64,000 nucleotides of DNA from Apostichopus japonicus. Taxonomy: Eukaryota > Echinodermata > Holothuroidea > Aspidochirotida > Stichopodidae. The stretch covers positions 17,076,178 to 17,140,177 of the forward strand of contig NC_092579.1 in the NCBI RefSeq assembly GCF_037975245.1, read 5' to 3'. The notes beneath the pieces were generated by a model. That model worked only from the letters and a program-made list of their open reading frames with translations. It searched no databases and was not told the DNA's origin. Both the position numbers and the translations under genes were made by a program. This document shows, in pieces, positions 61,601-64,000 of this stretch; positions within the stretch are counted from its first letter, which is position 1; each line of letters begins with the position of its first letter.

Positions 61601-63924
61601 CATGAGCGCCGAGCCAGCTGGATCTCCAGATTCCCACATCATCCCTCAGGGCATCCTGGAATCTTCCATCAAGATCACCAACGAACCCCCCACGGGTATG
61701 TTCGCCAACCTCCACAAAGCCCTGGATAACTTCACCCAGGACACATTGGAGATGTGTGCTCGTGAGGCAGAGTTCAAGGCCATCCTGTTCAGTCTCTGCT
61801 ACTTCCACGCGGTGGTAGCGGAGAGAAGAAAGTTTGGACCGCAGGGTTGGAATCGGGTCTACCCATTCAACACCGGCGATTTGACCATCTCTGTCTACGT
61901 ACTCTATAACTACCTGGAGGCTAATGCCAAGGTCAGTAATTTACTAAAATTTCAATTTATGAAATAAAATACTAACTGTGTGTATGGTTTTGAAGTTTGT
62001 TGTAGATGTGACAAATGTAAATTTGCCCAAAGTCATTTCTGGAGATTGAAGTGATGCATGTTTTACATTAGTTTAGTTTATGGTAATGTGTCTGTTGTAC
62101 ATGGATTACACATTTACAATTATCCATTGGATGAATGTGGTGGATGAATGTGTAGACATGTTTCTTTTGTACTTTTGGGGGTTAATATTGTTTCTTTCTT
62201 TGATTTTCTTTGTTTGTTGAGTGGGTAATGGTGTGGCATTTAATGAAGTAATATACAACACCTCAGAGTTAGAAGGTACCATTCCTGGATAATTAATTTA
62301 AAGTAATGTGACCGTCTCCAAAAAAAAAAAAAAAGAGTAAATATTTAAGTCTACAAACTTGTAAACTTCCAAAGCTTTTGACTTTAACTACTGACCAGTA
62401 TAATATATGATACATGTCATGGGTGTTTAACCCTCACAAATGTGGCAGCCGTAATTTTCATAAAAAAATCTTTACTTTAGCTCACTCAGTAATGTCATTT
62501 AATTTGAATATATATGTCTCGTTCTCACCATCAAACAGAGCTTGATGGAGGAAAAGGAAAGAAATTTATTTATTGTTGCCCAGGTTATCCCCTTTTTCAA
62601 TGTTGGGAGGATCCTTACCTGTGGTAGACCTTCACCCAGTTGGGACATTTTTATTTCTATTAAGTTGGTACTACTTTCAGATCAAGCTTCAAAGCATTTG
62701 AACTGACAGTATGAGCAGTATAAATGTCCTGTTTCTATCAGAGAAAGGTTTGAAACTGTTTCATATTGGCAGTACAAGTACCTTGAAGGGTGACTTCAGG
62801 GTACCATGTAGATCGGTCACTAGCATTAGAAACTTGTCGTAACAGGCTGAAGCCTGTCAGCCAGTTGGGACAATTTCCTAATGCTAATACCTCTCTAAAC
62901 TGTTCTCCAATATCATGCTTCAAAGCACTGCTAATGACAGTACAAGCAGTTCCTAAGCTGGATCTGATAGAAACATGATATTCATACTGCTCATACTGAC
63001 AATACAAGTGCTCTGAAGCTGAGCATCACACTACAGTATAGGAAAAATTGTCCTAACAGACTGAAGCCTGTTTTAGTGAGTTTGCATATTTATGAGTTCA
63101 ATCATCACTTTGAGTCTATTTACAGTCCACCTGTTCTCTTTGTTTATCACCAGGTACCATGGGAAGATCTTCGTTACCTGTTTGGAGAGATTATGTACGG
63201 CGGTCACATCACAGATGACTGGGATAGACGGCTTTGCATGACCTACCTGGAAGAGTACATGCACTCAGAAATGGTAACGGAGACCAGATCAAATCTCCTG
63301 GACATTTTATTGTTCCAGATTGTAATATCAATATTGTCAGAGAAATAATGTAGGCTGTCCCAACAGTAGAAATTGCTGCAGAAAATTAACTGTTTAATGT
63401 TATTGAATCTACTTTTTTGAATTTTGATTTGAAATATTTGCATATGCCCCATAGTTACATATAAGACCTTATTCTTTTGTATTGTAGCTGGATTTGAAAT
63501 ATTTGCATATGTCCATAGTTACATGTAAGACCTTATTCTTTTGTTTTGTAGCTGGATTTGAAATATTTGCATATGCCCATAGTTACATGTAAGACCTTAT
63601 TCTTTTGTTTTGTAGCTGGATTTGAAATATTTGCATATGCCCGTAGTTACAATGTGAGACCTTATTCTTTTGTTTTTGTAGCTGGATGGTGAGTTGTACC
63701 TAGCTCCAGGTTTCCCCATACCTCCAAATACTGACTACAAGGGTTACCATCAGTACATCGATGAGATGTTGCCCCCAGAGAGCCCTTACCTCTATGGCTT
63801 GCACCCCAACGCTGAAATAGGGTTCCTGACCACCACCTCTGACAACCTCTTCAAGACTGTGTTGGAGATGCAGCCCAGGGACAGTGGTAGCAGTGGTGGT
63901 GGAGGATCAAGTAGGGAGGAAAAG
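11342..63924 (+). CDS. DNAH9-like: axonemal dynein heavy chain, outer-arm beta class, 3' end outside the window
   Basis: Motor ATPase of the axonemal outer dynein arm, which slides doublet microtubules in cilia and flagella. 64 coding exons (listed one by one) join in frame to about 4,196 residues; beta-class chains are about 4,470, so some 270 C-terminal residues lie right of base 64000. Layout by rough residue: tail 1-1240, linker 1240-1730, AAA1 P-loop GPAGTGKT 1848-1855, AAA2 GNAGTGKS 2129-2136, AAA3 GNAGLGKS 2456-2463, AAA4 GVGGSGKQS 2801-2809, stalk and microtubule-binding domain about 2981-3350, AAA5 and AAA6 to about 4000. AAA1 Walker B is CFDEFN. No stop, frameshift or lost catalytic residue seen. 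The N-terminus ([16 protein letters not shown]) and the [13 protein letters not shown] segment after AAA6 point to DNAH9/11/17 rather than DNAH5/8 or inner-arm chains; which of the three is not settled. Introns run from 210 to 2,472 bp; those not listed separately hold nothing I recognise. Confidence 0.95.
12259..12452 (+). CDS. DNAH9-like: dynein exon 2 (residues 117-181)
   Basis: Acceptor ATCCCCAG, donor GTATGT. Encodes [20 protein letters not shown] and [17 protein letters not shown]. Ends in a split Lys codon that exon 3 completes. Confidence 0.9.
13279..13468 (+). CDS. DNAH9-like: dynein exon 3 (residues 181-244)
   Basis: Acceptor CCCGCAG. Encodes [20 protein letters not shown] and [19 protein letters not shown], the start of the DHC_N1 tail region. 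Confidence 0.92.
13909..14008 (+). CDS. DNAH9-like: dynein exon 4 (residues 245-278)
   Basis: Acceptor TTTCACAG, donor GTTAGT. Encodes [20 protein letters not shown] and [13 protein letters not shown] of the tail. Confidence 0.9.
14392..14603 (+). CDS. DNAH9-like: dynein exon 5 (residues 278-348)
   Basis: Acceptor CCAAATAG. Encodes [20 protein letters not shown] and the [19 protein letters not shown] tail block, typical of DHC_N1. Confidence 0.92.
15319..15552 (+). CDS. DNAH9-like: dynein exon 6 (residues 349-426)
   Basis: Acceptor AATAATAG, donor GTACTA. Encodes [16 protein letters not shown] and [20 protein letters not shown]. The reading frame is open only with this acceptor. Confidence 0.9.
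16299..16466 (+). CDS. DNAH9-like: dynein exon 7 (residues 427-482)
   Basis: Acceptor ATATTTAG. Encodes [20 protein letters not shown] of the tail, ending DALDPMCK. The 746-bp intron before it holds nothing recognised. Confidence 0.9.
17016..17132 (+). CDS. DNAH9-like: dynein exon 8 (residues 483-521)
   Basis: Acceptor CTTTTCAG. Encodes [20 protein letters not shown] and [12 protein letters not shown] of DHC_N1. Confidence 0.92.
17742..18010 (+). CDS. DNAH9-like: dynein exon 9 (residues 522-611)
   Basis: Acceptor CATCCACCAG, donor GTAAGT. Encodes [20 protein letters not shown] and [13 protein letters not shown], the WSHQLR signature of dynein tails. Ends CC, completed to Pro by either the microexon candidate or exon 10. 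Confidence 0.92.
18363..18402. repeat. 20-bp tandem duplication
   Basis: TTTTTTATTCAAGTAAATTG occurs twice in direct succession in intron 9. Confidence 0.7.
18729..18743 (+). CDS. candidate 15-nt dynein microexon
   Basis: GACGGGCGTGAAAAG lies between a strong acceptor (TTTTCTCCTTAG) and a donor (GTATAT). Its phases fit exons 9 and 10, and it would insert five residues (TGVKR) between EHP and IMQTEDA without breaking the frame. It may be an optional exon or chance; transcripts would decide. Confidence 0.4.
19570..19641. repeat. (TA)n microsatellite
   Basis: About 36 uninterrupted TA units in intron 9 of the dynein gene. Confidence 0.95.
20153..20221 (+). CDS. DNAH9-like: dynein exon 10 (residues 611-634)
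   Basis: Acceptor TTGATACAG, donor GTAAGT, 69 nt. Encodes [20 protein letters not shown]. Confidence 0.9.
20503..20629 (+). CDS. DNAH9-like: dynein exon 11 (residues 634-676)
   Basis: Acceptor TTCTACAG. Encodes [20 protein letters not shown] and [12 protein letters not shown], the conserved NFDP turn of the tail. Confidence 0.92.
21223..21513 (+). CDS. DNAH9-like: dynein exon 12 (residues 677-773)
   Basis: Acceptor TCTTTTACAG. Encodes [20 protein letters not shown], a strongly conserved tail block (LREVKYL), and ends [10 protein letters not shown]. Confidence 0.93.
21880..22100. repeat. degenerate repeat of TCTATAGCCA
   Basis: ATCTATAGCCAA and variants (CTATAGCCAA, TCTAAAGCCAA, CTGTAGCCAA) occur about ten times at irregular spacing in intron 12, densest at 21990-22095. 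A decayed short tandem array. Confidence 0.6.
22327..22536 (+). CDS. DNAH9-like: dynein exon 13 (residues 774-843)
   Basis: Acceptor ACTGTGCAG. A charged, helical segment ([20 protein letters not shown]) with [14 protein letters not shown]; probably coiled or helical-bundle tail. Confidence 0.92.
22919..23104 (+). CDS. DNAH9-like: dynein exon 14 (residues 844-905)
   Basis: Acceptor CTTTTCAG. Encodes [20 protein letters not shown] and [11 protein letters not shown] of the tail. Confidence 0.92.
23189..23420. repeat. duplicated segment in intron 14
   Basis: AGTGTGCAGGAAATAAGTTA and GAGTGCAGGGAGTAAGTTTA start two copies about 140 bp apart; both continue with AGTGTTCA(C/T).TTTTGTGTAGGA. A third shorter piece (AATAATTTATTGTTCAAATG) lies between, and a similar one at 36523. 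Confidence 0.55.
23471..23617 (+). CDS. DNAH9-like: dynein exon 15 (residues 906-954)
   Basis: Acceptor TCTTCACAG. Encodes [20 protein letters not shown], with the FNPSLD motif of dynein tails. Confidence 0.92.
24137..24391 (+). CDS. DNAH9-like: dynein exon 16 (residues 955-1039)
   Basis: Acceptor CTTTTTAG after an A-rich stretch. Encodes [20 protein letters not shown] and [15 protein letters not shown]. Confidence 0.92.
24757..24926 (+). CDS. DNAH9-like: dynein exon 17 (residues 1040-1096)
   Basis: Acceptor ACGCTAG, donor GTACAA. Encodes [17 protein letters not shown] and [20 protein letters not shown]. Confidence 0.92.
25851..26073 (+). CDS. DNAH9-like: dynein exon 18 (residues 1096-1170)
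   Basis: Acceptor TTTTCCCCTCAG. Encodes [15 protein letters not shown] and [20 protein letters not shown]. The 924-bp intron before it has no recognised element. Confidence 0.92.
26720..26836 (+). CDS. DNAH9-like: dynein exon 19 (residues 1171-1209)
   Basis: Acceptor CCATTGCAG. Encodes [20 protein letters not shown], which includes the LPEQWNN motif at the tail-linker approach. Confidence 0.92.
27111..27197 (+). CDS. DNAH9-like: dynein exon 20 (residues 1210-1238)
   Basis: Acceptor TTTTACAG, donor GTATGT. Encodes [20 protein letters not shown], close to the start of the linker (DHC_N2). Confidence 0.92.
27521..27560 (+). pseudogene. relic of the 5' end of dynein exon 21
   Basis: After an acceptor-like TGTTTCAG come bases reading [11 protein letters not shown] then a stop; true exon 21 begins [13 protein letters not shown]. 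About 25 of 30 bases match. A short exon-start copy in the intron before exon 21. Confidence 0.55.
27661..28062 (+). CDS. DNAH9-like: dynein exon 21 (residues 1239-1372)
   Basis: Acceptor TTAATTGCAG. 402 nt, the second longest coding exon in this gene. Encodes [20 protein letters not shown] and the VLWDVIF linker block. A partial copy of its first bases stands in the intron before it (27521-27560). Confidence 0.93.
28528..28773 (+). CDS. DNAH9-like: dynein exon 22 (residues 1373-1454)
   Basis: Acceptor TTTACAG. Linker: [40 protein letters not shown], ending EENQ. Confidence 0.93.
29150..29374 (+). CDS. DNAH9-like: dynein exon 23 (residues 1455-1529)
   Basis: Acceptor CCTAATAG. Linker: [20 protein letters not shown], then [20 protein letters not shown], all typical dynein linker motifs. 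Confidence 0.93.
30078..30169 (+). CDS. DNAH9-like: dynein exon 24 (residues 1530-1560)
   Basis: Acceptor GTTTTAG, donor GTGAGA. Linker: [20 protein letters not shown], then [10 protein letters not shown]. Confidence 0.92.
30704..30830 (+). CDS. DNAH9-like: dynein exon 25 (residues 1560-1602)
   Basis: Acceptor TTCATCTAG. Linker: [20 protein letters not shown], then [17 protein letters not shown], one of the best-conserved dynein linker blocks. Confidence 0.94.
31307..31459 (+). CDS. DNAH9-like: dynein exon 26 (residues 1603-1653)
   Basis: Acceptor CAACTCTAG. Linker: [17 protein letters not shown] followed by an acidic stretch ([10 protein letters not shown]). Confidence 0.92.
31709..31942 (+). 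CDS. DNAH9-like: dynein exon 27 (residues 1654-1731)
   Basis: Acceptor GCCTCTAG. Linker: [20 protein letters not shown] and the [16 protein letters not shown] block near the linker end. Confidence 0.94.
32646..32938 (+). CDS. DNAH9-like: dynein exon 28 (residues 1732-1829)
   Basis: Acceptor AATGTATAG. Encodes [31 protein letters not shown], then [13 protein letters not shown] and [17 protein letters not shown] leading into AAA1. Confidence 0.94.
33243..33399 (+). CDS. DNAH9-like: dynein exon 29 (residues 1829-1881), AAA1 P-loop
   Basis: Acceptor TTTTTTTTAG. Encodes [11 protein letters not shown] and [28 protein letters not shown] (residues 1848-1855) is the main ATP hydrolysis site of the motor; Lys1854 should bind phosphate. 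Confidence 0.96.
33900..33975. repeat. TATTACC/TATTAAC repeat
   Basis: About ten irregular units of the type CTATATTAC just before the acceptor of exon 30. Confidence 0.7.
33999..34103 (+). CDS. DNAH9-like: dynein exon 30 (residues 1882-1916), AAA1 Walker B
   Basis: Acceptor ATCTGACAG. Encodes [20 protein letters not shown]. Asp1900-Glu1901 in CFDEFN form the AAA1 Walker B pair. Confidence 0.95.
34804..34961 (+). CDS. DNAH9-like: dynein exon 31 (residues 1917-1969), AAA1
   Basis: Acceptor TAATATCAG. Encodes [20 protein letters not shown] and [24 protein letters not shown] is the AAA1 sensor I region. Confidence 0.95.
35321..35459 (+). CDS. DNAH9-like: dynein exon 32 (residues 1969-2015), AAA1
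   Basis: Acceptor CTCTTGCAG. Completes [10 protein letters not shown] and encodes [19 protein letters not shown], the AAA1 small domain. Confidence 0.95.
35991..36356 (+). CDS. DNAH9-like: dynein exon 33 (residues 2016-2137), AAA2 P-loop
   Basis: Acceptor TTCTCTCAG. Starts [20 protein letters not shown] and ends in the AAA2 P-loop GNAGTGKS (2129-2136), a nucleotide-binding site. Confidence 0.95.
36894..37026 (+). CDS. DNAH9-like: dynein exon 34 (residues 2138-2182), AAA2
   Basis: Acceptor CTCTGTAG. Encodes [20 protein letters not shown] and TREWKDG. The donor GTTGGT is weak, but it is the one that joins exon 35 in frame as [11 protein letters not shown]. Confidence 0.9.
38430..38615. mobile_element. 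hairpin (foldback) element, copy 1
   Basis: The arm around 38471-38519 (ATCATGCTTCAGAGCA ... ACTGACAGTGTGAA) is the reverse complement, with few mismatches, of 38537-38585 (TTCACACTGTCAGTAT ... GGAAGCATGATAT). Weaker pairing continues outward to about 38430 and 38615. Related copies are at 62.68 and 62.91 kb. Confidence 0.6.
38656..38930. repeat. 60-bp pyrimidine-rich tandem repeat before exon 35
   Basis: TATTCCCTGCAACATTGCTT, CCCTCTCCTTCCCTCCTCC and a TA run recur at 38716, 38777, 38836 and, partly, 38903. The last unit runs into the exon 35 acceptor, so the polypyrimidine side of this splice site is amplified. Confidence 0.75.
38939..39066 (+). CDS. DNAH9-like: dynein exon 35 (residues 2182-2224), AAA2 Walker B
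   Basis: Acceptor CCCTTCAG after a pyrimidine-rich tandem repeat. Encodes LFSVIMRDM and [20 protein letters not shown], the AAA2 Walker B block. Confidence 0.95.
39481..39520 (+). pseudogene. relic of the 5' end of dynein exon 36
   Basis: ACTGGGATGTAAGTGATGAC, then TTTGGCCAGTAACGGTTGTA, resembles the true border at 39590-39629 (CTGGGGTGCAG, then GTGTTGACTCTGGCCAGTAACGAGCGTA in two parts), including the intronic side. AAG replaces the CAG acceptor. Confidence 0.55.
39601..39749 (+). CDS. DNAH9-like: dynein exon 36 (residues 2225-2274), AAA2
   Basis: Acceptor GGGTGCAG. Encodes [20 protein letters not shown] and [17 protein letters not shown] partial copy of its first bases lies 110 bp upstream in the intron. 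Confidence 0.95.
39803..40272. repeat. local duplications in intron 36
   Basis: TTATTTAGTT(C/A)TTGAATGTCAGCACT(G/A)GGTGG occurs at 39803 and 40233. Separately, TATCACTCAA...TGTCTCTCTTAT occurs at 40211 and again at 40515, just before exon 37, on the far side of a SINE. Confidence 0.6.
40270..40505 (-). mobile_element. tRNA-derived SINE with (ATAC)n tail
   Basis: On the minus strand the head (40505 to 40441) has a polymerase III A box (TTAGCTCAGTGGTTAACAC) and B box (GGTTCGAGTCACTC). An unrelated body follows, ending TTCGCGAGTTCCTGC...GATCTAAAA and then short ATAC repeats at 40283-40270. The layout is that of a tRNA-type SINE. A 36-bp 3' piece recurs at 49214. Confidence 0.75.
40555..40688 (+). 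CDS. DNAH9-like: dynein exon 37 (residues 2274-2319)
   Basis: Acceptor CTCGGCAG. Encodes [20 protein letters not shown] and [13 protein letters not shown]. The 805-bp intron before it holds a SINE and local duplications. Confidence 0.93.
41701..41849 (+). CDS. DNAH9-like: dynein exon 38 (residues 2319-2368)
   Basis: Acceptor TTTCTACAG. Encodes [20 protein letters not shown], then [20 protein letters not shown], the AAA2-AAA3 link. Confidence 0.94.
42582..42755 (+). CDS. DNAH9-like: dynein exon 39 (residues 2369-2426)
   Basis: Acceptor TTCTTGTAG. Encodes [20 protein letters not shown] and [20 protein letters not shown], typical of axonemal chains. Confidence 0.94.
43118..43322 (+). CDS. DNAH9-like: dynein exon 40 (residues 2427-2495), AAA3 P-loop
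   Basis: Acceptor TATTCCAG. Encodes [20 protein letters not shown] and the AAA3 P-loop GNAGLGKS (2456-2463), a regulatory ATP site. Confidence 0.95.
43899..43999 (+). CDS. DNAH9-like: dynein exon 41 (residues 2495-2528), AAA3 Walker B
   Basis: Acceptor CATTTCAG. Encodes [20 protein letters not shown] and [12 protein letters not shown], the AAA3 Walker B. Confidence 0.95.
44210..44377 (+). CDS. DNAH9-like: dynein exon 42 (residues 2529-2584), AAA3
   Basis: Acceptor CTCACACAG after the shortest intron of the gene (210 bp). Encodes [20 protein letters not shown] and [16 protein letters not shown], with the AAA3 sensor. Confidence 0.95.
44816..45055 (+). CDS. DNAH9-like: dynein exon 43 (residues 2585-2664), AAA3
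   Basis: Acceptor TTTCGACAG. Encodes [20 protein letters not shown], then [16 protein letters not shown], the AAA3 small-domain arginine block. Confidence 0.95.
45312..45473 (+). CDS. DNAH9-like: dynein exon 44 (residues 2665-2718)
   Basis: Acceptor TTTCCAAAG. Encodes [20 protein letters not shown] and [14 protein letters not shown]. Confidence 0.93.
45503..45832. mobile_element. large inverted repeat, MITE-like
   Basis: The arm 45537-45610 (TACCCAGGAATTGT ... TCTGTTATCTAGTTACTTGG ... AAGTTGGTTG) pairs with 45697-45782 with a few mismatches and small gaps. Weaker pairing reaches CACTTTTT near 45504 and AAAAAGTG near 45825. About 86 bp separate the arms. Lies in intron 44 and codes for nothing. 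Confidence 0.7.
45920..46113 (+). CDS. DNAH9-like: dynein exon 45 (residues 2719-2783), AAA4 approach
   Basis: Acceptor TTAATACAG. Encodes [20 protein letters not shown] and [13 protein letters not shown], just before the AAA4 P-loop. Confidence 0.94.
46699..46861 (+). CDS. DNAH9-like: dynein exon 46 (residues 2783-2837), AAA4 P-loop
   Basis: Acceptor TTTTACAG. Encodes [20 protein letters not shown] and [21 protein letters not shown] (2801-2809) is the AAA4 P-loop. Confidence 0.95.
46950..47062. repeat. AT-rich low-complexity tract
   Basis: TATATTATATTTTATATAAT and similar runs in intron 46, next to a G/A-rich stretch at 46885-46940. Confidence 0.7.
47537..47803 (+). CDS. DNAH9-like: dynein exon 47 (residues 2838-2926), AAA4 Walker B
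   Basis: Acceptor CATTTCAG. Encodes [20 protein letters not shown] and [15 protein letters not shown], the AAA4 Walker B and following block. Confidence 0.95.
48102..48263 (+). CDS. DNAH9-like: dynein exon 48 (residues 2927-2980), AAA4
   Basis: Acceptor AAATTCCAG. Encodes [20 protein letters not shown] and [16 protein letters not shown], conserved in all dyneins. Confidence 0.95.
48789..49022 (+). CDS. DNAH9-like: dynein exon 49 (residues 2981-3058), stalk start
   Basis: Acceptor CTTGCCAG. Encodes [40 protein letters not shown], then the first heptads of stalk helix CC1. Confidence 0.94.
49116..49212. repeat. (GTAT)n microsatellite
   Basis: About 24 units with one GTGTGTGT interruption. 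It abuts a SINE 3' end (49213-49249), so it is best read as the expanded tail of a minus-strand SINE. Confidence 0.9.
49213..49249 (-). mobile_element. 5'-truncated SINE 3' end
   Basis: TTTTAGATCCTCCTGCAAGC AGGAACTCGCGAAGAA is identical to the 3' end of the SINE at 40284-40319. The tRNA-like head is missing. Confidence 0.7.
49358..49618 (+). CDS. DNAH9-like: dynein exon 50 (residues 3059-3145), stalk CC1
   Basis: Acceptor ATGTTAG. Almost wholly coiled coil, rich in Glu and Lys ([20 protein letters not shown]), the outgoing stalk helix that carries signals to the microtubule-binding tip. Confidence 0.94.
50002..50145 (+). CDS. DNAH9-like: dynein exon 51 (residues 3146-3193), microtubule-binding domain
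   Basis: Acceptor TCTTTCAG. Encodes [20 protein letters not shown] (conserved stalk-tip hinge with Pro pair) and [11 protein letters not shown]. Confidence 0.94.
50703..50796. repeat. 50-bp tandem duplication before exon 52
   Basis: TACAACTTATGAATTCAAGT then TATATCGTCACCCTTTCACTC is followed by a second copy with few changes, ending 14 bases before the acceptor of exon 52. Confidence 0.7.
50811..51092 (+). CDS. DNAH9-like: dynein exon 52 (residues 3194-3287), microtubule-binding domain
   Basis: Acceptor TCATGACAG. Encodes [40 protein letters not shown] and the start of return helix CC2. Confidence 0.94.
51671..51866 (+). CDS. DNAH9-like: dynein exon 53 (residues 3288-3353), stalk CC2
   Basis: Acceptor ATAATTTCAG, donor GTAAGT. 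Coiled return helix, then [15 protein letters not shown], the conserved stalk-base motif before AAA5. Confidence 0.94.
52598..52710 (+). CDS. DNAH9-like: dynein exon 54 (residues 3353-3390), AAA5
   Basis: Acceptor ACATTGTAG. Encodes [23 protein letters not shown]5 has LPGD in place of a P-loop, as is normal in dyneins. Confidence 0.94.
53363..53721 (+). CDS. DNAH9-like: dynein exon 55 (residues 3391-3510), AAA5
   Basis: Acceptor CGTTACCAG. Encodes [37 protein letters not shown] and [23 protein letters not shown]5 core motifs. Confidence 0.95.
53890..53960. repeat. 21-bp repeat, three copies
   Basis: ATTCCATTAAGTGCCGAT, ATTCCATTGAGTGCCGAT and ATTCCAATTAAGTGCTGAT stand in a row in intron 55, just before the large minisatellite. 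Confidence 0.7.
54041..55797. repeat. 43-bp minisatellite with 301-bp higher-order repeat
   Basis: About 41 tandem copies of a 43-bp unit (TACAATCCTGGGTCCTGGCC then TGAAAATGTTTTCCTCATAAAA) fill most of intron 55. Monomers alternate between TTTCTGATAAAA and TTCCTCATAAAA ends. Marker variants recur at exactly 301 bp = 7 units: CAATCTTGG at 54891, 55192, 55493; GGGCC(C/T)TGG at 54769, 55070, 55371, 55672. Confidence 0.95.
56194..56398 (+). CDS. DNAH9-like: dynein exon 56 (residues 3510-3578), AAA5
   Basis: Acceptor CCAAACAG after the longest intron (2,472 bp). Encodes [20 protein letters not shown] and [19 protein letters not shown]. Confidence 0.95.
56722..56763. repeat. perfect 42-bp palindrome
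   Basis: AGCTGTTGTTGTGGGTGGTT T / A AACCACCCACAACAACAGCT: two 21-base arms, no mismatch and no spacer, in intron 56. Confidence 0.9.
57523..57828 (+). CDS. DNAH9-like: dynein exon 57 (residues 3579-3680), strut (buttress)
   Basis: Acceptor TATCATAG. Encodes [20 protein letters not shown], a long charged helix and [20 protein letters not shown], the coiled buttress that supports the stalk. Confidence 0.94.
57853..57955. repeat. 37-bp repeat, three copies
   Basis: GGA(A/T)AATCAACTGTG..TTTTAGTATCACA recurs three times right after the donor of exon 57. Confidence 0.75.
58559..58729 (+). CDS. DNAH9-like: dynein exon 58 (residues 3681-3737)
   Basis: Acceptor TCCTTCAG. Encodes [20 protein letters not shown] and [20 protein letters not shown], between AAA5 and AAA6. 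Confidence 0.94.
59110..59230 (+). mobile_element. tRNA-derived SINE-like sequence
   Basis: CTAGCGGTTAGGGTGTCCG resembles an A box and GGTTCGAATGCC a B box, 30 bases apart, followed by a non-tRNA body and a TA-rich tail. Different from the 40.3-kb SINE. No tRNA fold claimed. Confidence 0.55.
59322..59444 (+). CDS. DNAH9-like: dynein exon 59 (residues 3738-3778)
   Basis: Acceptor ATCTTCAG. Encodes [17 protein letters not shown], then [15 protein letters not shown]. Confidence 0.94.
59822..60015 (+). CDS. DNAH9-like: dynein exon 60 (residues 3779-3843)
   Basis: Acceptor GATTACAG. Encodes [20 protein letters not shown], then [16 protein letters not shown], the conserved block before AAA6. Confidence 0.94.
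60879..61155 (+). CDS. DNAH9-like: dynein exon 61 (residues 3843-3935), AAA6
   Basis: Acceptor TATTTCAG. Encodes [20 protein letters not shown] and [20 protein letters not shown], the degenerate AAA6 nucleotide site. Confidence 0.95.
61512..61931 (+). CDS. DNAH9-like: dynein exon 62 (residues 3936-4075), AAA6 and C-terminal domain start
   Basis: Acceptor TTGTTTCAG. 420 nt. Encodes [50 protein letters not shown] and [20 protein letters not shown]. Confidence 0.95.
62631..63085. repeat. tandem pair of hairpin elements, copies 2 and 3
   Basis: A unit of about 230 bp beginning CAGTTGGGACA occurs twice (62639 and 62862) and is bounded by AACAG(G/A)CTGAAGCCTGT. Each unit contains an imperfect hairpin of about 115 bp (62681-62795, 62910-63030) whose arms (ATCATGCTTCAAAGCA ... 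TGACAGTA) match the element at 38.4-38.6 kb. Confidence 0.6.
63154..63273 (+). CDS. DNAH9-like: dynein exon 63 (residues 4076-4115)
   Basis: Acceptor TATCACCAG. Encodes [20 protein letters not shown] and [16 protein letters not shown], the near-universal [16 protein letters not shown] block. Confidence 0.95.
63426..63681 (+). repeat. four tandem copies of the exon 64 splice-acceptor region
   Basis: A 64-bp unit ending TTATTCTTTTGTTTTGTAG and starting CTGGAT is repeated with ends at 63487, 63551, 63615 and 63681. Only the last acceptor continues into open reading frame as CTG GAT GGT GAG. Confidence 0.9.
63682..63924 (+). CDS. DNAH9-like: dynein exon 64 (residues 4116-4196), last in the window
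   Basis: Acceptor TTTTTGTAG, the last of four tandem near-identical acceptors. Encodes [34 protein letters not shown] and a Gly/Ser linker ending SREEK. Donor GTATAT; the rest of the gene is right of base 64000. Confidence 0.94.
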
Positions 63925-64000
63925 GTATATCAAATCACATCATGTTTATCATCATACTTGATCATAGTTAATTCCAAATTCAGAAATAGAATTCCTTAAC

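Noticed and set aside
1-64000. Bacterial-type systems, CRISPR arrays, phage or operons
   Set aside because: Spliced animal genes throughout; the tandem arrays lack spacer-repeat structure.

Overview
The window is animal nuclear DNA: AT-rich, with GT..AG introns, and dense in microsatellites, minisatellites, SINE-like and MITE-like repeats. It holds two protein genes that point away from each other. Both run off an edge of the window. The proteins resemble those of echinoderms, and the dynein looks like the sea-urchin ciliary outer-arm beta heavy chain, so a marine deuterostome invertebrate, possibly an echinoderm, is my best guess. I cannot name the species.

Minus strand, 6331 down to 372: the 5' six coding positions of a GH29 alpha-L-fucosidase (FUCA1 type), about 323 residues. 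It has a signal peptide, the nucleophile Asp (residue 224) and the acid/base Glu (residue 288). The 3' exons lie left of base 1. The fifth coding position exists twice, at 1766-1863 and 1507-1604. Both copies are 98 nt with the same phase, and the frame allows exactly one per mRNA. This looks like a pair of mutually exclusive exons that swaps the segment just before the catalytic Glu.

6337-11326: a divergent intergenic region of about 5 kb. I see no convincing gene. It holds a 360-bp inverted-repeat element flanked by a 9-bp target duplication, another possible MITE, and two RFX X-box-like motifs. A CpG-richer patch near 9.7-10.1 kb may be the dynein promoter.

Plus strand, 11342-63924: 64 coding exons of an axonemal dynein heavy chain of the DNAH9/11/17 (outer-arm beta) class. 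They give about 4,196 residues of an expected roughly 4,470. All exons join in frame. The tail, linker, AAA1-AAA4 with intact P-loops, stalk with microtubule-binding domain, AAA5 and AAA6 are present. The last roughly 270 residues lie beyond base 64000. This ATPase drives outer-arm sliding in cilia and sperm flagella.

The dynein introns carry most of the unusual structure. There is a 43-bp minisatellite with a 7-monomer, 301-bp higher-order repeat, and a perfect 42-bp palindrome. There is a hairpin element present three times, and a tRNA-derived SINE with an (ATAC)n tail plus a truncated second copy. A candidate 15-nt microexon lies in one intron. Several acceptor-side sequences are duplicated, including a 3' splice site present four times in tandem before exon 64 and two relics of exon 5' ends.
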